Translations under genes and position numbers: made by a program
The notes under the pieces: model-generated
Databases searched by the model: none
Told to the model about the DNA's origin: nothing
Seen by the model: only the letters and a program-made list of their open reading frames with translations
Part shown: positions 42,876 through 53,757 of the stretch, one piece after another
How positions within the stretch are numbered: position 1 is the first letter of the stretch
Layout of the letters: the number at the start of each line of letters is the position of its first letter
Assembly: GCA_030704615.1 (NCBI GenBank)
Contig: CM060731.1
Coordinates: forward strand, 35,464,001 to 35,528,000
Direction of reading: 5' to 3'
DNA length: 64,000 nt
Origin: Takakia lepidozioides
Lineage: Eukaryota > Streptophyta > Takakiopsida > Takakiales > Takakiaceae

Positions 42876-42889
42876 AATAAAGATTAGTA

Positions 42890-43825
42890 ATTAAGGGGAA
42901 AGTAGTATAGTGGATGGATAGGGTTCTTTGGGGTTTCCTTAGGTTTTTTAGGATTTTTTTCCCTGTAGATACCACAAATTGTTTTTCTTGTTTTTTCGGG
43001 TTTTTCGGGTTTTTAGGGTATTCATAGGCGGTTCTTAGGGTTTTATTTTCCCCGCAGATGCTACTAAAAGTGGTGTGCGATGTCGCACACTCAGGGGAGT
43101 TTTTTTTAGGGGTTTTTTTAGGGGTTCATTAGGTTTTTCTTAGGGTTTTCTTTTAGTGTGCAGTGCCCTGAAAGAGGTGTGCGGTGCCGCACACCCCTTT
43201 TCAGGGATTGTTTTTGTTGGGTTTTTTTAGGGTCTTTAGGGTTTTTTTAGGGTCTTGTTTTGAGTGTGCGGTGCCACTTAAAGAGGTGTGCGGTGCCGCA
43301 CACCCCTTTTCATAGGTTTTTGTTTTTTTTTTGGGATTTTTCTTAGGGTTTTTTAAGGTTTAGGGTTTAGGGTTGTTTTTAGTGTGCGGTGCCACTGAAA
43401 GAGGTGTGCAGTGCCGCACACCCCTTTTCAGGATTTTCTTTTTCTTTTTTAGGGATTGTTTTAGGGTTTTTAGGGTTTTTTTAGGATTTTATGGGTTCTT
43501 AAAGTATTTTTAGGGTTTTGTTTTTACTATGAGGTGCCACTGAAAGAGGTGTACGGTGCAGTACACCCCTTTCCAGGGTGTTTTTTTTTTTTTTTTTTTT
43601 TTTGGGATTTTTTAAGGGTTTAGGGGTTTTTAGGGTTGTTTTTTCTTACTGTGTGGGCCACTGAAAGAGGTGTCCGGTGCCGCAAACCCCTTTTTCAGGT
43701 GTTTCTCTTTCTTTTTGGTGGTTTTTTCGGCGTTTTGTTTTTTTTTTTTTGTTTTTTTCCTTGAGATGCCATTGAAAGTGGTGTGCGGTGCCGCACACCA
43801 CTTTCAGGGGATATGTTTGTGGAGT
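42890..43825. repeat. Hairpin satellite with TTTAGGG-like spacers
   Basis: Seven copies of a near-palindrome, best form GGTGTGCGGTGCCGCACACC, start at 43072, 43176, 43285, 43403, 43548, 43669 and 43780 (steps of 104-145 bp). Each is usually preceded by GTGCCACTGAAAGA and followed by CCTTTTCAGG. The spacers are T-rich with many TTAGGGTTTT/TTTAGGG words, resembling degenerate plant telomere repeat, and vary in length by homopolymer T tracts. The array interrupts the gag region of element E. Confidence 0.85.
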
Positions 43826-44065
43826 TCAGGTTTGGCAATTGTCACTCAAAATGGTGTTGTCTTGTTTGCAATATGCAGCTTTGGTCAACAATTGACATTC
43901 ATATCTATTCATTGAAGCCATGTGCTCTTCTTTTATAATAGGGTCTAATTTCATCAAACTGTACATGCCTATTCCCACGGTTATAGGTCCAGCGGGAATA
44001 AGTACTATTTCTTCGAACGCCCGTCTTGTGGTATTTGCTGACATGGCCTTCGCTCGTGCTGGCAT
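43826..44065 (-). pseudogene. Possible gag-related segment of element E
   Basis: Open minus-strand frame (KAMSANTTRRAFEEIVLIPA, GPITVGIGMYSLMKLDPI) that reads like protein and lies between the two gag parts. No family match can be claimed; its place fits the middle of gag. Confidence 0.3.
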
Positions 44066-44075
44066 CAGCTCACAC

Positions 44076-44109
44076 TGACGTGGCTCGAGCGTGGGCTCAG
44101 GCCACGTCA
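44076..44109. repeat. Perfect 9-bp-arm hairpin
   Basis: TGACGTGGC at 44076-44084 and GCCACGTCA at 44101-44109, with a 16-base loop. TGACGTGGC also resembles a bZIP (TGACG/ACGTGGC) site; a regulatory role is speculative. Confidence 0.5.
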
Positions 44110-44251
44110 GCCCCGCATGAGCATGTGCTCACCGCTCACGCCGTAGCGTCGCTCCTGCAGAAGGGGCTTAAGTGGATATCCTAGCTCCTGTACCACTTGT
44201 CCCACTACTAGTGCTTGTAGTTGGGGATTTGTGTTGTTGTATGCTGCTGTG

Positions 44252-44740
44252 TTATGTTCGTCCTCGCTGCTCTTGGTGTCGTCGACTGCTCTTGTGCTCT
44301 GGTGATGGAGATATAGTCAGGTGACCAATACTCCCGCCATTCCTCAATCTCCATCTTATATCACCTCCTCGTATCAATCTAAACTCATGGTAATCGTCTA
44401 TGGGCTGAAACAGCCCATTTCCCGCCACAAAAGACGTAAACAATTGTGGATTGTGCATTTGTTTCAAATAACACAAACTATCGAACTTCTGTATGAAGTC
44501 ATCAAGCTCGATGGTGCCCATAGCTCCAGAGTACTTACGTGGCCCCTTGGTAGCTCCATACATCTCCTCCATCGTGTCCCACAATAATGGCACGGAAATG
44601 GCTTACACCCTCGGCGAGAATCCTTCTAACTCCGAGTCTGAACTTTCCTGAGAAGACACTGAAGGTGAAGGTCGCCTGAACCGCACACCTCGTCTCGTGT
44701 ACCCACTAATATCGCTGGTGTTTGTACCCGCACTTCCCTC
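44252..44740 (-). pseudogene. gag N-terminal part of element E
   Basis: Minus strand from about 44740: an Arg/Ser-rich RRGVRFRRPSPSVSSQESSD stretch, one stop, then PLLWDTMEEMYGATKGPRKY and IELDDFIQKFDSLCYLKQMH, with FRLIRGGDI further on. The helical LDDFIQKFD...L...H.PQLF pattern fits the start of a gypsy capsid. The frame ends at 44252, about 1.4 kb upstream (minus sense) of the gag C-part. Confidence 0.45.
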
Positions 44741-45439
44741 GGCAACTCGTGGCACCTCCGTGATGAAAAACTCCAAAACCACACGGGTGTAAACCTGTCT
44801 CTAATCCCCCTTCCACAAGGTAACTGGGCAGAGAACCTGTTGCGGCTGGTGGTTCAAGCAGAAATACTAGATTTCCAACGTAGACCTGTACCTGCACCTA
44901 CATCCACCGCAAACACTCTAAGAGAAACAATGATGGTCTGACTGGTCATCACCCCAGCTTCACCACCGACAGCACGCTCTAGGATTGGCCGGTGATTAAA
45001 TCCGGACCAACCTCCTATGAAAACAAACGCCCACACAAAACTGACATGGCACACAGTCAAGCATGCAGGTGTGGAGGGGATCCAAACACAAGAAAATCAA
45101 ACGGTACCCCCCCCCACATCAAAAATACTCCACAATGTCGCTCCTGTTAAGAAACCCAGCCCAAAAACTGGACTGACTCTTGCCTCCACCTACGGAAAGG
45201 TTTTGGCCTACAGAAATGGTGGAAGACTACAAGGAAGAGAGACTAAAGCAATTCCTACCACAACATGCTCTCATCCCACTACCCTATCTCCACACTTTTT
45301 TACTTAAACAATAGACAAGACCTTTCAAGGTCTCTTAATAACACTCTTAAGAGCCCTCAAGATGTCCCTCAAAAACAATCTCACTAAGGCTCCCAAAGCT
45401 TGCACAATGGTACTCCAAACAGTACACCAAGGCCCAAGA
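44741..45439. other. Probable 5' leader of element E, non-coding
   Basis: Short frames only. By position it should hold the leader and primer-binding site of element E, but I could not find an initiator tRNA-Met-like site or an LTR edge. Confidence 0.3.
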
Positions 45440-45705
45440 GCTGCCAAATCTGGCCCTCAAGGATCCCCCAATAATCCTTCAACAAGTCGCAAAGACTCCT
45501 CAAGCTCGCCAAATATCGGCCTCCAAGGACCCCAACAGCCCTCCAAACAGCCTTCCAAAGGCTCCAAAAACTTGTCAAATATTGGCCTTCAAGGACCCCA
45601 AATGGTCCTCCACATAGCCCTCCAAAGGGTCCAAAGACTTGCCAAAACTTGGCCTTCAATGACCGCAAATAGTCCTTCAAACAGTCATCCAAACACCTCT
45701 TCAAG
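45440..45705. repeat. ~66-bp tandem repeat, four copies
   Basis: Unit of about 66 bp (GCCAAATATNGGCCTTCAAGG, then ACCCCAA..., then GCCCTCCAAA...). Because the period is a multiple of three, several frames read as ~22-residue repeats on both strands. That is a consequence of the repeat, not evidence of a protein. Confidence 0.75.
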
Positions 45706-46350
45706 AGCTCTTCAAAGTGGCTTACAAAAGCTCCTCAAAGTGTCTTCCAAAAGCTCCTCAAAAGACCCCAAAGATCCCCCAAACAAATCATCCAAAGGCC
45801 CTTGAAAATCCTCCAAAACATCCTATATTGTCCTTACATGTCACTATATACCAAGCCTATAGTGTCCGTTCCCATACTACGGTGACCATTTCCACACTAT
45901 AGTGACGGTTTCCATGAGTCTAGGGTTTCACGTGCATCTCATGCTAGGGTTTGTACAGTTCAAGCTAGGGTTTGGGCTTCCTTGAGCTTCATGCTTTTAT
46001 TCCTCAAGTATCCATGACTTCTATGGGGTACCAATGCAAACTACCTTGATCTTCTTCACCTCAAGCTACAACCAAGCTTGGTTCCAACTCACCTAGCAAT
46101 GCATTTGCTACAAACCAAGCTCTCTTGCTCATAGGAATTCGAACAAGACATTCTACCCCATTGGCAAGCATCAAAGCATTGCTCCCCTTTGGCTTTTGTT
46201 TACGCTCCTACATGCACTCTTCTTGGCCATTCACATGCATAATACACCTCTTAGCTTCAAGATGTTGCTTTCATTTATGGTAACAAGAACCAACACATTG
46301 CCACTTTATGCAAAAGAAGAGTTTTCAACTATTCATAGTAGAAGGAAAAC
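45706..46350. other. Non-coding stretch
   Basis: No gene seen. Contains three CTAGGGTTT words near 45910-45975 and CTATAGTG(A/T)CGGTT-like repeats near 45860-45910. Confidence 0.5.
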
Positions 46351-46359
46351 GGCGGACTA

Positions 46360-47180
46360 AACCACTTGTAACCACTCATTTTGATTGGTAAAAGACACTA
46401 AACCACCTGGCCCCAGAGTGATGAAGATACCAGTGGATTAGGACAAGTGAGTGGTAAAAGACATTACGTGGCACCAGTGGTTAAGGACAGTGGTTCGAAC
46501 CACTTACGTCTGGACGCTGACGTGTCACAGTGGTAAATTAACGCTTGTGACGTGTCAATGACGTGTCACTGAGGTAAACCAACACTTATGACGTGTCATA
46601 GGTAAAGTAACCACCTTCCGTTGTCCAGTGGACACGTGTAAGCCGGGGTCCGTGGATGATATTGGAGATTATGTCGACACGTAGCGACACTCAGAGGACA
46701 CGTTTCCTGTGTCGGTGCTACGAAATGGATGGAGTGAAAAATTCAATGACTTCCGAAACCACTTGTTGAGTGATCACGAAATGACTCACAGAGTCATGCT
46801 ATGAAAACTAAGAATATACAATATCACTCACAACGTGGTTATGTGAGTGGATGACGTCTCTCAGCAGGTCATTGGGATGATTACCCACAAAGTGGTATGT
46901 AAGTTGTTTGAGTCATCCATGGTGTCTCTTTGAGTGAGAACTATGGATTGGAATGATTACTAACAGGTGGTGTGTGTAAGTGATTAGGAATCACTGGAGA
47001 AATTCATACCACTAATACAGTAATATATAGGTGATTACTTATACCACTACAGGAGTGGTAATGGAGGCAATTGTGTGCATCTGGCTACTCCCATAGTTTT
47101 AAATTATACCACTATTACAGTGATGTGCAAGTGATTAGGAACATGACTAGAGGAACACATACCACTAGTGTAGTGAAAGA
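46360..47180. repeat. Degenerate repeat block with TGACGTGTCA and TACCACT words
   Basis: TGACGTGTCA occurs at 46518, 46548, 46559 and 46589. Further right, GTGATTAGGAA...CATACCACTA occurs at about 46979-47012 and 47129-47163, 150 bp apart. Many ACCACT/AGTGGT pairs allow foldback. No coding evidence; no clean termini. Confidence 0.5.
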
Positions 47181-47379
47181 AGTACCATTTGGGATTCAAG
47201 CTCCACAAAATAGAATAGAATCCCAGAGAGTAAGTGCTGGAACACTGTCAACAAAATCCAGCCATGATAAAAGTCTGAGCCTAACTTCTACATGGCGTCT
47301 CTGCATGCTAGGAACACTGAACTGTTTTCCTGCCTTCTTCTCACTGCCATCAATGTCCACTACAGGATTTGCGACGCCC

Positions 47380-48100
47380 GAGCCACGCCGCAACGTCGGG
47401 AAAACGCGCGCATTTTAGGCACGCGGCAGGCGCCGAATTTGCGACGTCCGGCAGTCGCATGGGCGTCGCCAAAATGACGTCGCAAAAATGCGACGTATGG
47501 GGGTCGCGAGCCCCCGCCCCAAACTCCCGCGACTGCCGGACGTCGCTTTTCGGGCGTTCGCACCCGATGGCAGGGGCCCCTTCGAGCGACGGCTCGCTAT
47601 CGCGGCCCCTCCAACCGACGGTGTTGGTTAGGGGCGACAGCGCGGCGTCGCATCCCTTTTTTTTTCTAACCTACCCGGGGGAATCCCATCCTAAACCCAA
47701 AAACACGTGGTGTAAGCCGGGGGTGGTATGCCAAGCGACGCCAGTGCGTCGCTGCAAGCAACTATTGGGCGTGGCAAAAAAAAAAACAGCAGGAAGAGGA
47801 GTCGGGCTCCGCCACGCCTGGGCGTGGGTTTTTGCGACGATCTGGCATCGTTTTTTTTAAATATTTAATCAAAAAAATAAAAGACGTGGCCGCAGGCAGT
47901 GGTGGCGGGCTCCGGCGACGCCAGGGCGTCGCGGACTTGCGACCCCCGGACCAAAAAACACGTCGCAGGGGGGGGGGTGTCGGGCATTGCCGCCCGCAAA
48001 TGACGCTTGACCGTCGTGGCTTGCGACCCCCACCCAAAAAGCACGTTGCCAATGGCGATGTCCTGCAGTCGCGAGGGCAGCCTCGTGTTGGGTGGGGGGG
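47380..48100. repeat. CG-rich island of GCGACG/CGTCGC hairpins
   Basis: A perfect 18-bp inverted repeat, GCGACGTCCGGCAGTCGC (47441-47458) and its complement (47529-47546), encloses a second hairpin ACGTCGCA-AAAA-TGCGACGT (47477-47496). Further right the unit CTTGCGACCCCC...CAAAAAGCACG recurs (about 47935 and 48018). Both strands are open for 300-500 bases because stops are rare in such sequence. I do not call a gene. Confidence 0.65.
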
Positions 48101-48459
48101 GGGGGTTTGGGGGGGTTGATTTTGGGGGTGAATTGGGGGTGGTTTTTGTTTTTTGCCTGGGTTTGTTTTTGGGGATGGGGAGACCCTTACAACTTCCATT
48201 CTCTGATTAGCAGGTACACAATTGAGCAAGCATGAATCGGGGTGAGGACGGTGCCGACACATGAATAAGATGGAAGATAGAAAGATGGAAATATATTTAC
48301 AGGAAATGAGCTGAAAAAGCTCACAAGGGTTTCGTAGGCTGACCCTGAGACCTACATGGACTAGGACTAGTCATCTCATCCTCATCCTATCCTCAGTGGA
48401 GGAATCAGAGCTATCTAATGAGGCTGATTGATGACTCCGCGCCCTTTGCCAAAAACCTA
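48101..48459. other. Flank of element C; probable 3' end of the disrupted gene
   Basis: G-rich at 48090-48145. The 48364-48454 stretch is the left half of the sequence that element C split. On the minus strand it reads SSDSSTEDRMRMR and then a stop, which would be the C-terminal tail of the gene at 55382-57322 if the frame across the insertion is as I infer. ACCTA at 48455-48459 is the target duplication. Confidence 0.4.
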
Positions 48460-49180
48460 TGTCGCGGCCCTTTGCCTTGAGGGCAGGGGTCGTCGGGACA
48501 CATGAGGGGCTGCCCCTGTGGTGGGGGGCGGCAGCGATAGGTATGGGGGGCTGAAGCACCCTTGAGTGCCCAAGGCACTCAAGGAGGCGGAGGCGCTCAC
48601 TAGGTGGAGCCCCGCACACCGGGTTGCGGTGGAGGTGGCTCCACAAGGGTGGTGGTAGCTTAGTGGGACTTAGGGGGGTGGCATAGGACTCACCATGGGG
48701 TGGAGACCTCGAGGTGGGAGTCGTGGGGAGTCTTGGGACTCATCACGGTCCATTGGGGCCGCGGTGAGTGGGCCAAGACTCACCGCGACTCACCACCGGA
48801 GTCGAGGGTTTTCGTGGTGGTTCGCCATAAAATGGCATGGCTGGTTATGAAACCCCCGCGGACAGCTACAGAAGTATATATAGGGAGTAGTAACCCCGAG
48901 AACGGTGCAAGCCCGTTGGTGACCAAAAACTAGTGAGTAAGCGAGCGAGCCGGAAAGCGACCAAAGAGTGGGGAGCTGTTCCGGACTGCCATCTACCAAA
49001 GGGAATTCTCCTAGTCCCAAATAGGTGGAGGGTTTAGAGGGAAGCGGAAGGGGACCGTTATGTCCCGGTGAGCAGCCGAAACTCCAAGTTGGCCCGGCGG
49101 CCAGGTTGGGAGTCAGGCGCGCGCATCAAAGCGAGTAACTATGACTTGAAGGGGAGTTTACCGAACTGAGGTGTGCGACA
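48460..49180 (+). repeat. 5' LTR of element C
   Basis: 721 bp. TATATATA at 48875-48882 is followed by GGGAGTAGTAACCCCGAG, a plausible core promoter and transcript start. Partner LTR at 54659-55381. Confidence 0.92.
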
Positions 49181-49182
49181 CT

Positions 49183-49194
49183 TGGTATCAGAGC
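49183..49194 (+). other. Primer-binding site of element C (initiator tRNA-Met)
   Basis: TGGTATCAGAGC, two bases after the LTR end: the exact complement of the 3' end of plant initiator tRNA-Met. Confidence 0.9.
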
Positions 49195-49235
49195 TTAGAG
49201 TTCAGTACGCGATCGTCCTTGGGATTGGCCTCATC

Positions 49236-50930
49236 ATGGGGTCGGGCAAGCCGAAGCGAAAGCGGAACGGCCCAAAAGATGATGATCCCGGTGAGCCCGA
49301 TGGGGGCGACGTGTCACCGAGGCGGCCGTTTGAGGAAGCGATTAATGTTTCCGAAAACGAGGCCGCTCAGGAGCGGGAGGAATCCGAGGAGTCGGAGCCC
49401 GAGGAATCTTTGAGAGCTCCGACAAACCAAGAGATGCCTCCCATGCCGGCAGCCTTTTGGGAAGGGTTGTTGGCGCAGTTTGGCGGGACGTTGAAAGACG
49501 TGTTGAAGGCGGCTAATGCCACTTCCACTAAGGCAAAGTTTAAGGTGAAGCCTAAGGAACCCGGCACCTTCGAGGGCGTTCGAAACCGGAAGGCACTCAA
49601 CACCTGGCTCCTGGAGCTAGAGCAGTACTTCCGGGCGGCCAAGTTGAGTGACGAGGGAGGATGGAAGTGGCTCCCACCTATTTGAGGGGCTATGCTCAAC
49701 AATGGTGGCAGAAACGCCTTCACGACCGAGGCCCAAGCCCGGAAACCTTGAACTGGAGTGGGTTCAAGGAATTGATGAAGAGACAGTTTGTGCCCCTCAA
49801 CGCATCCTGGCTTGCCCGGGACAAGATGAGGAATTTGAAGCAAACAGATGACATTCGGGGGTATGTCCAGGCTTTCAATGTGCTGTTGCTCGAAGTCGCG
49901 GACATGGCAGAACCAGAAATGGTCTTCAACTTTGTGGCGGGACTGGCCCCATGGGCAGGCGGAAGTTGGAGGAGAAGCCACCCAAGACTTTGAACGAGGC
50001 AATTGAGAGAGCTGAATGTTTCGGATGTCCCTAGGGGTGAGAGACAAGGCCGTACGGAGCTGAACCACAAGAAGACCCGGCGGGAAGGTGACTCCTTCCG
50101 ACCGGAAAAGAAGTGGGATAGGCCACGCGGCGAAAATGGCACGTGGAAATCGAAGGGAGGCCTTCACACGTCAAGGCGGCACCCGGTGCTTCGAAAGGAA
50201 AAGCGGGTGGAGGCTTATGGCGGACAGAAGGCGACCTTTGATGGAGTGTGTTTCAATTGCGGGGAGCCCGGGCACATGGCCAAGAAGTGCACGAAGCCCC
50301 GGCAATTGAACATGACTCGGGCGACCACGGAGCTGTCGGAAGATACCATCAGTCGCTTGGTGGAAGCGGTGGTCGCCAGGACTTGCAAGGTAGGCAAATT
50401 TTCTTGTGAGTTGTATCAGGAAACTGGCGCCTTACGAAAAGGGAGTCAGTTATTGTTCGTGGATGGGATAATATCCGGAACTAATGTGTCGTTGTTGGTG
50501 GACACAGGAGCGTCGCACTCCTTCATGACGTCGGCGGCGGCGCGAAAGTTGGGACTCCCGACAAGTGACGTGGGGGCCTCTATTGAGGTGCGCTCTGCCA
50601 AAGGAGAACCTCAGTTGGCGACAAGGTTGGCGTTTGATGTTCCTCTTCAACTGGGGAGTTGGGAGGGACGTGAGAACTTCACTATCTGCGAGATCGATGG
50701 AGTGGATCTCATTTTGGGAATGACCTTTTTGAGCAAATCCGGAGCGGTCATAGATGGCCGCAAGAGAGTAGTCACGCTGCCATGTGGGAATGGTGGCGAG
50801 GTTTTACGAGTGTCGGAAACGCCCAAATCCGTGGGAGGGCGAATAAACCTTCTATCAGCAAAGGAGTGGGCCGTGGAGGAGACACACGAGTCCCAGTTTT
50901 TGCTTTACATAGAGAAGTGAAAGGAGAAGG
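49236..50930 (+). pseudogene. gag and protease of element C
   Basis: ATG at 49236 (MGSGKPKRKRNG..., acidic N-terminus EREESEESEPEESLRAP). The capsid domain runs from about 49590 to 50020 and the zinc knuckle CFNCGEPGHMAKKC lies near 50250-50291. The protease box LLVDTGASHSFM is near 50492-50527, and the flap/C-term VDLILGMTFLSKSGA near 50704-50748. The frame 50003-50920 is open for 305 codons. Frame changes occur near 49655-49680, 49990 and 50915. Confidence 0.85.
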
Positions 50931-52270
50931 CGATGGGGAGCCGAGCCCAGATTGGATCAAGGGGATTTTGGAGAAATACCAGGATGTGATGCCGGAGGAT
51001 TTACCAAGCGGGCTGCCACCGCGAAGAGGAGTTACCAAGCTTGCCAAGAGGGAGTTGACCACAAAAGAGGGTGATACCGGGATCGGAAGCCAAAGAGAGT
51101 TGGTCGAGCTGAAGACTCCTCAAAGATCTAGTCAAAGGGGTACATCCGGCCGAGTCACCTTACGGAGCCCCGGTGCTATTTGCAGACAAGAAGGATGGGA
51201 CGCTGCGGATGTGTGTCGATTACAGGGTCTGAATAAGGTGACTATCAAAAACCGGTACCCTTTGCCAAGGATCGACGACCTCGATCGGTTGGCAGGGAGC
51301 GAAGTATTTCAGCCGGATCGACTTGCGCTCCGGCTATCACCAAATTCGGGTGGCGGAAGGAGATGAGGAGAAGACCGCGTGCAGGACAAGGTATGGTTCA
51401 TATGAGTTCTTGTGATGCCTTTTGGGCTCACCAATGCACCAGCGACATTTAGCACGCTGATGAACAGCCTTTTCCAGGAGTGGTTGGATGACTTTGTGAT
51501 CGTGTACATCGACGACATCTTGGTGTACTCGAAAACAAAGGAGGAGCACCTGGAGCACCTCAAAAGGGTGTTCCAAAAATTGCGAGAAGGGAAGCTGTAT
51601 GCCAAAGCTTCAAAGTGCGAATTCGGGGTCACAAAAGTGGAGTTCTTGGGGCATGTGATTACACAGGATGGGATCAAAATGGATGACAGAAAGGTGAGGG
51701 CGATCTTGGACTGGGAGCCTCCGACTTCGGTCCCGGGAGTGCGATCCTTCCTAGGACTCGCCTCCTATTACCGGAAGTATGTGAGAAATTTCGCCAAGAT
51801 CGCGGGGCCGCTGTCGGACCTTCTGTGTAAATCCAAAGTCTGGGTATGGAACACATTTTGTGGCCAAGCTTTTGCTGAATTGAAGCAGCGGATGACGGAA
51901 GCTCCAGTCTTGAAATCCCGGAGTTCGATCGTCCGTTTGAGATTCATACAGATGCATCGGACTTCGCATTGGGGTGTACTTATGCAAGATGGACGTCCAG
52001 TGGCTTACGAAAGTAAGAAACTGAATGAAGTGGAGCGACGGTGGCCGACGCACGAAAAGATGAAGGCGGTGGTACATTGCCTTGAACTCTGGCGCCACTA
52101 TGTTGGTTCCAACCCAGTGAAGGTGTTCACGGACAATGTCACGGTGAAGTATTTTGCCACGCAGCCCAAGTTGTCCCCAAAACAACTTAGGTGGCAAGAT
52201 ACTTTGGCAGTGTTCGACGTGGATATCCAGTACAAACCGGGACGGACAATGTGGTGGCCGATGCTTTAAG
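50931..52270 (+). pseudogene. Reverse transcriptase and RNase H of element C
   Basis: A 285-codon frame (51412-52269) starts just after a missing G (GAGTTCTTGTGATG against TTGGTGATG in A). It includes [16 protein letters not shown] at 51505-51516, [26 protein letters not shown] and the RNase H part ([17 protein letters not shown]). A one-base loss in DNVV (GGACGGACAATG) breaks the frame at 52250. The RT N-terminal segment at 51050-51400 is shortened by several small deletions. Confidence 0.87.
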
Positions 52271-53757
52271 TAGAAAGCAGCAGCTCTTGTTGGTGTACAA
52301 GGGCGAGAGGCGCTCCAAAGGAAGATCCGGAAGGCTTGCCGGAAGGATGAGCTGGCAAGTGGTGATGCAGGACTTGAGAATGGGGGTTAAATCGCAGTTC
52401 CACTTGCAAAACGGACTGCTCCGGTATAAGCAAAACGTCTCTATGTGCCAAAGGGAGGGATCAGGGATAGTCTCTTGAGAGAATGCCATGATAGCCCGCT
52501 TGCGGGCCACGGTGGAGCCAAGCGCACTGCGGCACTCTTGAAGAAAGAGTATTTCTGGCCCAAACTGAGGGAGGAGGCAGAGGAGTATGTAAAGACATGC
52601 ACCACATGCCAACAAAACCGGAGCGAGTACAAAAAGCAAGCGGGGCTGTTACAACCCTTGCCGATTCCAGAGGGGACTTGGGAAAGCGTCTCGATGGATT
52701 TCATGACTGCTATGCCGCTGTCAAAAGGATTCGATGCAATCATGGTGGGTAGATAGGTTCAGTAAAATGGCCCATTTCATCCCCACCAAGGAGACGGCAA
52801 CGCGCAGGAGACAGGGCGACTTTACTTCGCCCACGTCTTAAAGCATCATGGAGTCCCGAAGGATATTGTCTCGGACCGCGACCCAAAGTTTACGAGTAAA
52901 TTCTGGAGAGCACTTTGGAAGAAGATGGGGACGAGGCTGAAGATGAGCACCGCCTTCCGACCTACGACGGACGGCCAAACGGAAAGAGTGAATTCCGTAG
53001 TGAAGCAATTCTTGCGGAATTACGTGTCGGCAGACCAATCAGACTGGATGGAACACTTAGACGCGGCAGAGTTCTGTTATAATAACACAGAACACTCCGC
53101 GACGGGAGTTTCCCCTTTGTGTTTGGTCTATGGAAAAGCACCTCTGGTGCCGACAAGTTGGGGCCGCCCAGGACGTTGAGGAACCGGCAGTAGCGGCGGT
53201 ACTGGAAGAACGCGAGCGTTTGTTGAAGCTCGCAAAGTACAACATTGCCAAAGCTAGGAAACGGTATGAAAGGCAGGCGAATCGGAAGCGGAGGGAAGTG
53301 AAGTTTGAGGCAGGCACAGAGGTCTGGTTGAACATCAAGAATTTTCGACTACCTCCGGAAGTGAGTCCGAAGTTCGTACCTCCGTATGCGGGTCCCTTTC
53401 GCATTCGGAGGGTTATGAATGAGGATGTGTATGAATTGGAGCTGCCCAAACAGCAAGGTGCACCCAGTATTCCATGTCTCCCTTTTGAAGCCTTACTTCA
53501 AAGATGAAGCACGTCCGAATCGGCAGCAAGTGTTGCGTCCGCCACCTATGCTGTTGGATCATGAAAATGAACCCGAGTACGAGGTGGAGGCAATACTTAA
53601 GTCGAGGAGGTTCAAGAACCGAGAAACGGAGTATCTCGTCAAATGGAAGGGCTATCATCTTGTGGAGGCATCTTGGGTGCGTGCCTCAGAAATGGGAAAC
53701 GCATCCGAGGCAGTTGCAGCGTTCGAAGGGCGACCTCAAAAGCGGAAGAAGCGTTGA
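52271..53757 (+). pseudogene. Integrase and chromodomain of element C
   Basis: H2C2 and the core start lie in frame 52445-52756 ([17 protein letters not shown]). The core Glu region [12 protein letters not shown] is near 52965-53005. The integrase C-terminus follows at 53330-53490. The chromodomain (EYEVEAILKSRRF, EYLVKWKGYHLVEASWVRAS) is at about 53575-53700, with the stop at 53755-53757. At least four one-base changes split the frame (near 52435, 52750, 52805 and 53160). Confidence 0.87.

Larger units (their letters stand above)
37188..44740 (-). mobile_element. Gypsy-type element E carrying a DNA methyltransferase domain (decayed)
   Basis: On the minus strand, reading from 44740 to 37188, domains occur in the order gag N-part, (insertion), gag C-part, two zinc knuckles, cytosine-C5 methyltransferase, RT, RNase H, H2C2/integrase. 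RT-RNaseH-integrase order marks Ty3/gypsy. LTRs could not be identified: no long direct repeat flanks the unit inside the window. Multiple stops and frameshifts show it is inactive. The methyltransferase between the nucleocapsid and RT is its distinctive feature. Confidence 0.75.

Noticed and set aside
42890-43825. TTTAGGG-like words as a true telomere or interstitial telomere block
   Set aside because: The words are degenerate, widely spaced and part of a hairpin-unit satellite; there is no uninterrupted telomere run.
45362-45805. Ser/Pro/Lys-rich repeat protein of 147 residues
   Set aside because: The open frame is explained by the 66-bp tandem period; an opposite-strand frame is equally open.
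47369-48262. Long open frames on both strands (163 and 166 codons)
   Set aside because: CG-rich hairpin repeats lack stop codons by composition; the translations are low-complexity Pro/Arg/Gly.
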